50,693 bases of DNA from Christensenella sp. UBA4247 (GTDB taxonomy: Bacteria > Bacillota > Clostridia > Christensenellales > CAG-1252). The translations under genes were made by a program, and so were the position numbers. The DNA is taken from positions 1-50,693 of the forward strand of contig DGWX01000073.1 of assembly GCA_002395405.1 (NCBI GenBank), written 5' to 3'. Positions 47,204-50,693 of this stretch are shown piece after piece (positions within the stretch are counted from its first letter, which is position 1; every line of letters starts with the position of its first letter). The notes under the pieces are model-generated. The model ran no database searches. It saw only the letters and a program-made list of their open reading frames with translations, and was not told the origin of the DNA.

Positions 47204-48588
47204 AAGTTTATAACACGTTAGACCGAGAAAAAGAGGAACTGAAACCGATTGAGGGGAACCTTGTAAGAATGTATTCTTGCGGACCCACCGTTTACAGCTA
47301 CGCGCATATCGGGAATATGCGAACCTATATCTTTATGGATCTTTTGCGCCGTTCGTTGCGCTATGCGGGCTATAAAGTGAAAGGCGTTATGAATATAACG
47401 GACGTGGGGCACCTTCTTTCCGACGGAGACGAAGGGGAAGACAAGATGCAGAAAGCGGCGCAAAAAGAAGGAAAAACCCCTTGGGAGATCGCCGCGTTTT
47501 ATACCGACGCGTTTTTTAAGGATATCGATAAATTAAACATAGGGCGCCCCGAGATCATCGCGAAGGCAACGGAGCATATCCCCGAGATGATCGAGTTCGT
47601 TCAAGAACTTCTCGAAAAAGGCTACGCTTACGAGATTTCGGACGGAATTTACTTCGATATCGGTAAATTCCCCGGATACGGCAAGCTTTCCGGGCAAACG
47701 GTGGACGAAAAAGAAGCGGGCGCGCGTATTGAAGAAAACAGCGAAAAACGCCACCCGGCAGACTTCGCTCTTTGGAAAAAAGCGGATAAAAACCATATTA
47801 TGCAGTGGGAAAGCCCGTGGGGTATGGGTTTCCCGGGTTGGCACATCGAATGCAGCGCGATGAGTAAAAAATATCTCGGCGAAGTTTTCGACCTTCATAC
47901 GGGCGGCATCGACGCGGTTCCCGTTCATCACGAGAACGAGATCGCGCAAAACGAAGCGCGTGCGGGGAAAAAGACCGTTAATTATTGGATGCACGGCGAG
48001 TTTATGATGGTGGACGGCGGGAAAATGAGCAAAAGCCTCGGAAACGTATATACCGTTTCCGACCTCGAAAAGAAGGGCTATTTACCCCTTGATTTCCGTT
48101 ATTTTTGCCTGAATGCGCATTATCGCAAAAAACTGAACTTTACCTTTGAAGGAATGGACGCGGCGCATACCTCTTACGAACGGCTAAGGAATTCGCTCTA
48201 CTTGCATAAAATGAGCGCGGAAAAGACCGATCCGAGCATTATAGAGGATCTGAAAAAGAAATTTAAGGACGCCGTGGAGGATGATTTGAACGTTCCGTTT
48301 GCGCTCGGCGTGCTTTGGGAAGCGGTTAAATTGCCCAAGAGCAAGGACGTGTACGCGCTTGCGCTCGATTTCGATAAAGTTCTCGGGCTTTCTCTTGATA
48401 AAGTGACCGCGCCGGCACCCGAAAAGATCGACGTTCCCGAAGAGATCGCTTCTCTCGCGGAAGCGCGCTTCGCCGCCAAAAAGGAAAAGAATTGGGCGGA
48501 AGCCGATCGGTTGCGCGCGGAAATTGCGGCAAAGGGCTATTCGATCAAAGATACGAAGGACGGATACGAGATCGGAAAACTTGCGTAA
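47200..48588 (+). CDS. cysS: Cysteinyl-tRNA synthetase
   Basis: A 462-residue class I synthetase. The first half holds the Zn Cys in MYSCGPTVYSYAHIGNMRTY, where AHIGN is the HIGH signature, and NITDVGHLLSDGDEGEDKM. Later GWHIECSAMS and HHENEIAQNEA complete the Zn site, and GGKMSKSLGN is the KMSKS loop near residue 270. The C-terminal helical anticodon domain ends with GYSIKDTKDGYEI. Length is usual. It forms a cysteine-supply operon with cysE and is followed by a terminator. Confidence 0.97.
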   Translation: MKVYNTLDREKEELKPIEGNLVRMYSCGPTVYSYAHIGNMRTYIFMDLLRRSLRYAGYKVKGVMNITDVGHLLSDGDEGEDKMQKAAQKEGKTPWEIAAFYTDAFFKDIDKLNIGRPEIIAKATEHIPEMIEFVQELLEKGYAYEISDGIYFDIGKFPGYGKLSGQTVDEKEAGARIEENSEKRHPADFALWKKADKNHIMQWESPWGMGFPGWHIECSAMSKKYLGEVFDLHTGGIDAVPVHHENEIAQNEARAGKKTVNYWMHGEFMMVDGGKMSKSLGNVYTVSDLEKKGYLPLDFRYFCLNAHYRKKLNFTFEGMDAAHTSYERLRNSLYLHKMSAEKTDPSIIEDLKKKFKDAVEDDLNVPFALGVLWEAVKLPKSKDVYALALDFDKVLGLSLDKVTAPAPEKIDVPEEIASLAEARFAAKKEKNWAEADRLRAEIAAKGYSIKDTKDGYEIGKLA

Positions 48589-48615
48589 CGGTTCCTAACG
48601 TTTGAAAAACCAAAT

Positions 48616-48652
48616 AAAAGGAGTGGGATTGATATACTCGCTCCTTTTTTTT
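48616..48652 (+). terminator. Terminator after cysS
   Basis: AAAAGGAGTG and CGCTCCTTTT pair over ten bp with one G-U and a 13-nt loop, followed by further T. Confidence 0.7.
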
Positions 48653-48699
48653 ATTCTTTTTTTTCAATTTTCGACATAAATATGTATGACGGAGGTTGT

Positions 48700-48954
48700 A
48701 TGAGAGAGAATATCGAAGAAAGAGTATTGAAAATCGCGGCATACGTGTTACAGACGGGAGGGACGGTTCGAGACGCGGCAAAAGAATTCGACGTCAGCAA
48801 ATCCACCGTACATAGCGATCTCGTAAAGCGATTGCCGAAAACGGACGCCGCGCTCTATAAAAAAGTAAAAATCGTGTTAGAGAAAAACTTACGCGAACGC
48901 CATATTCGAGGCGGAGAGAAAACAAGGCAAAAATACAGTAAAATGCGGAAATAA
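48700..48954 (+). CDS. spoIIID: Stage III sporulation protein D
   Basis: An 84-residue DNA-binding protein, nearly the length of the B. subtilis protein. A helix-turn-helix fills residues 20-45 (TGGTVRDAAKEFDVSKSTVHSDLVKRLP), followed by NLRERHIRGGEKTRQKYS, a conserved tail of the family. SpoIIID tunes mother-cell genes under sigma-E and sigma-K, spoIVA among its known targets in Bacillus. ATG 48700 lies behind GGAGG. I could not fit a convincing sigma-E promoter upstream; CATAAATA at 48674 or so could be its -10 part. Confidence 0.95.
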   Translation: MRENIEERVLKIAAYVLQTGGTVRDAAKEFDVSKSTVHSDLVKRLPKTDAALYKKVKIVLEKNLRERHIRGGEKTRQKYSKMRK

Positions 48955-48959
48955 GAAGA

Positions 48960-49682
48960 TTATTTTTCCCAAAGATTATAACGCTCGGGATGGGAGATCG
49001 CGTTGATCATATTCTTGCGAATATCGGGGATATCGTCGCGCAATTTTTCAACGAGCTGTTTCATATATTCGCGCTTCGTATGCTTGTCCGCAGGGCATGG
49101 GTTGAATACGACGGGTAGCTCAAATCGCCGCGCTACGCCGCGAATGTCTTTTTCGTCCGCGTAAAGGAGGGGGCGAATGATCGTGGTTTCCGTTCGGGAA
49201 AGATAACTTTTCGGGGAGAGGGTGGAAAGCCTTCCTTCGTAAGAAAGAGATAAAAGAAAGGTTTCGAGAACGTCGTCCGCGTGATGCCCGAGAGCGACTT
49301 TATTCGCTCCTTCGCGGTGCGCGATCGAACAAAGGGCGCCGCGGCGAAGTTTCGAGCAAAGACTGCAAGGATTGGATTCTTTTCGTACGTTGAATATGAT
49401 CTCGGCAATATCCGTCTTTTCTTCGAAAAACGGGATCTCACGTTCTCGGAAATAGGCGCGTAGCGCCTTTAATTGCTCTTCGGATGTCTCTTTGAATCCC
49501 ATGTTTACGTTGATCGCGATCAGGGAAAACTTTTCGGGAGAAAATTTCGAATAGCGATAGAGCGATTCGAAGAGAACGAGACTGTCTTTGCCGCCCGAAA
49601 CGCCTACGGCGATCTTGTCTCCGTCTTCGATCATATGAAAATCCGTTACCGCGCGCCTCAGTGCGCCGAGAATCTTTTTCAT
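48960..49682 (-). CDS. TtcA-family tRNA 2-thiocytidine synthase-like protein
   Basis: A 240-residue PP-loop ATPase: VGVSGGKDSLVL near residue 30 is the PP-loop, CSLCSKLRRGAL near 107 is the CxxC pair, LGHHADDVLETFLLSL follows, and FNPCPADKHTKREYM contributes a further Cys. This is the TtcA/TtuA-type pattern of tRNA thiolation enzymes with an iron-sulfur cluster held by Cys. The tRNA position cannot be told from sequence. ATG 49682 has no ribosome-binding site and lies about five bases after the predicted transcription start. Confidence 0.85.
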   Translation of the reverse strand: MKKILGALRRAVTDFHMIEDGDKIAVGVSGGKDSLVLFESLYRYSKFSPEKFSLIAINVNMGFKETSEEQLKALRAYFREREIPFFEEKTDIAEIIFNVRKESNPCSLCSKLRRGALCSIAHREGANKVALGHHADDVLETFLLSLSYEGRLSTLSPKSYLSRTETTIIRPLLYADEKDIRGVARRFELPVVFNPCPADKHTKREYMKQLVEKLRDDIPDIRKNMINAISHPERYNLWEK

Positions 49683-49693
49683 ACAATCAGTTT

Positions 49694-49722
49694 AGTGTAA
49701 AATGCGCAAAAACGCAAGTAAA
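49694..49722 (-). promoter_or_regulatory. Probable promoter of the TtcA-like gene
   Basis: On the minus strand TTTACT (49722-49717) and TACACT (49699-49694) are 17 bp apart, giving an almost leaderless transcript. Confidence 0.45.
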
Positions 49723-49742
49723 TTCCGAGACAGGAGGGAAAA

Positions 49743-50357
49743 ATGGCGGACGCGATCGTTTCTTTTTTCAGCGGGATCATACAAAACGAATACTTGTTAT
49801 TCTCCTTTTTGACGGCTCTTCCGATCACCGAGATCAAAGGAAGTTTGATGCTTGCCGCGGCGTATAAGGCGGATCCGCTTTTAAGTTATGCGGTTTGTCT
49901 TGCTTCTTCTTTTGCGCTTTCCGCCGTTCTTTGTTTTCTGTTTCCAAAGTTTTTTCGTCTTTTGGAACGCTTTCCGAAGATCCGAAAGATTTCTTCCTTT
50001 TTAACGGATAGATTGGAAGAAAAGGCGATACGACTCGAAAAAAAAGCTTCCGAGTCTTCTTTGGAGAGGAAAAGCAAACTGACGCTTGGGCTCTTTTGCT
50101 TTGTGGCGCTGCCTCTTCCATTGACAGGACTATGGGCGGGCGCGCTTCTCGCCGCGATCATGCGGCTTTCATTTAAGGATTCCTTTTTCGCTCTCTCTAT
50201 GGGTAATTTGACGGCAGGAGGGATCGTTCTGTTCGTTCTTCTCCTTGCGGGAGATCGCGCTTCGATCGTTTTGAACGCGTTTTTGATCGCGGCGCTTTCG
50301 GCACTAGTTTTAACGATCGGAAAAGGAATTATAAAAAGGAAGAAAAAAGCTTCTTAA
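49743..50357 (+). CDS. Putative small multi-drug export protein (DedA-like membrane protein)
   Basis: A 204-residue membrane protein with about five hydrophobic segments. TALPITEIKGSLMLAA (about 22-38) and the second re-entrant motif FVALPLPLTGLWAGALLAA (about 118-137) are the paired PITExKGxI and LPxPxTGxWxG elements of the small multi-drug export protein family, related to the DedA/SNARE-associated fold. Transport is assumed from the name of the family; substrates are not established. Start behind AGGAGGG. A charged loop (EEKAIRLEKKASESSLERKSK) separates the halves. Confidence 0.85.
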   Translation: MADAIVSFFSGIIQNEYLLFSFLTALPITEIKGSLMLAAAYKADPLLSYAVCLASSFALSAVLCFLFPKFFRLLERFPKIRKISSFLTDRLEEKAIRLEKKASESSLERKSKLTLGLFCFVALPLPLTGLWAGALLAAIMRLSFKDSFFALSMGNLTAGGIVLFVLLLAGDRASIVLNAFLIAALSALVLTIGKGIIKRKKKAS

Positions 50358-50360
50358 AAA

Positions 50361-50390
50361 AAAACGAATCGGCGGCGCCGATTCGTTTTT
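50361..50390. terminator. Terminator shared by the export protein gene and tRNA-Gln
   Basis: AAAACGAATCGGC and GCCGATTCGTTTT pair over 13 bp around a 3-nt loop with A/T flanks; it lies between the converging genes and touches the tRNA 3' end. Confidence 0.85.
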
Positions 50391-50464
50391 TGGCAGGAGT
50401 AGTAGGAATCGAACCTACACCATAGGAGTCAGAGGCCTATGTGCTACCACTACACCATACTCCA
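50391..50464 (-). tRNA. tRNA-Gln (anticodon CUG)
   Basis: A 74-nt cloverleaf with encoded CCA. The anticodon loop reads CTCTGAC, so the anticodon is CUG. The T arm is GTAGG-TTCGATT-CCTAC, the D arm is GTG-TAGTGGTAG-CAC, and the acceptor stem pairs TGGAGTA with TACTCCT, leaving a U1-U72 mismatch. The weak 1-72 pair is normal for tRNA-Gln. Position 31-39 (C-U) is also unpaired. Confidence 0.9.
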
Positions 50465-50475
50465 ACGACCCTGTT

Positions 50476-50504
50476 ATTATATACCGCTTTTTATAAGAAA
50501 GCAA
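50476..50504 (-). promoter_or_regulatory. Promoter of tRNA-Gln
   Basis: On the minus strand TTGCTT (50504-50499) and TATAAT (50481-50476) are 17 bp apart, 12 bp before the tRNA. Confidence 0.7.
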
Positions 50505-50563
50505 ACGTTTTTAATAATTTAGAGAATTTTTATGAAAAGGATAAATTTAAGGCGTTTTTTTAT

Positions 50564-50592
50564 TTGACAAGGAAGCGAAATAATGATATTAT
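50564..50592 (+). promoter_or_regulatory. Promoter of tRNA-Lys
   Basis: A perfect TTGACA (50564-50569) and TATTAT (50587-50592) are 17 bp apart, 22 bp before the tRNA. Confidence 0.75.
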
Positions 50593-50614
50593 TTTTTCCG
50601 TTACAGCGAATTAT

Positions 50615-50690
50615 GACCCATTAGCTCAGCCGGTAGAGCACTTGACTTTTAATCAAGGTGTCCGGAGTTCGAATCTCCGATGGGTCACCA
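50615..50690 (+). tRNA. tRNA-Lys (anticodon UUU)
   Basis: A 76-nt cloverleaf with encoded CCA: acceptor GACCCAT with its complement ATGGGTC, anticodon stem CTTGA / TCAAG, loop CTTTTAA giving UUU, and T arm CGGAG-TTCGAAT-CTCCG. All stems pair. Confidence 0.96.
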
Positions 50691-50693
50691 CTT

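Overview
The window looks like chromosomal DNA of an uncultivated-style, endospore-forming member of the Clostridia (Firmicutes). The evidence is a set of sporulation genes (spoVT, a SpoVB-like flippase, a SpoIIQ-like LytM protein, spoIVA, spoIIID), strong GGAGG ribosome-binding sites, sigma-A promoters of the TTGACA-17-TATAAT type, tRNA genes with encoded CCA, and dense operons whose genes overlap by ATGA. Base composition is moderate. I cannot name the genus from sequence alone.

Layout. 1-4.6 kb: end of a glutamate-5-kinase-like gene, then spoVT, a SpoVB-like flippase, mazG and a tRNA-dihydrouridine synthase; the spoVT-flippase-mazG order is that of Bacillus spoVT-yabM-yabN. 4.7-8.4 kb: glycolytic operon pgk-tpiA-gpmI. 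8.5-9.1 kb: SpoIIQ-like gene on the minus strand. 9.2-10.5 kb: a non-coding cluster of dispersed palindromic repeats. 10.6-15.7 kb: an overlapping operon of a TIM-barrel protein, aroB, an aroE-aroK fusion, aroQ, a phosphodiesterase and adenosine deaminase. 15.7-17.9 kb: an unrecognised three-domain protein with acidic repeats. 17.9-20.1 kb: deoC-dtd (minus) and a uridine-kinase-family gene (plus). 20.1-20.9 kb: a solitary SLOG/YpsA-like gene behind a strongly structured leader.

21.0-26.2 kb: a zinc-type operon in which a Fur/Zur-family repressor, a three-part ABC importer and five uncharacterised small membrane proteins or lipoproteins are co-oriented behind one promoter with a palindromic operator and an internal hairpin that covers a ribosome-binding site. 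This is the best candidate for a partly undescribed system. 26.4-29.2 kb: DUF2804 and spoIVA. 29.3-37.3 kb: a cell-envelope polysaccharide locus made of a GlfT2-like glycosyltransferase, galU, an ABC exporter, a lipid kinase, a phosphoglycosyltransferase-GT4 fusion and a DUF4422 protein, transcribed outward from 33.7-34.7 kb.

37.3-39.7 kb: purine nucleoside phosphorylase and an IMP dehydrogenase of the Tritrichomonas type. 39.9-43.6 kb: a 1226-residue lipoprotein of alternating Ig-like and beta-helix modules. 43.8-48.6 kb: a LysR regulator, an alanyl-tRNA synthetase lacking its C-terminal domain, cysE and cysS. 48.7-50.7 kb: spoIIID, a TtcA-like enzyme, a small membrane export protein, tRNA-Gln(CUG) and tRNA-Lys(UUU). 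Promoter, terminator and operator calls are by eye from consensus matches and spacing; no search was run.
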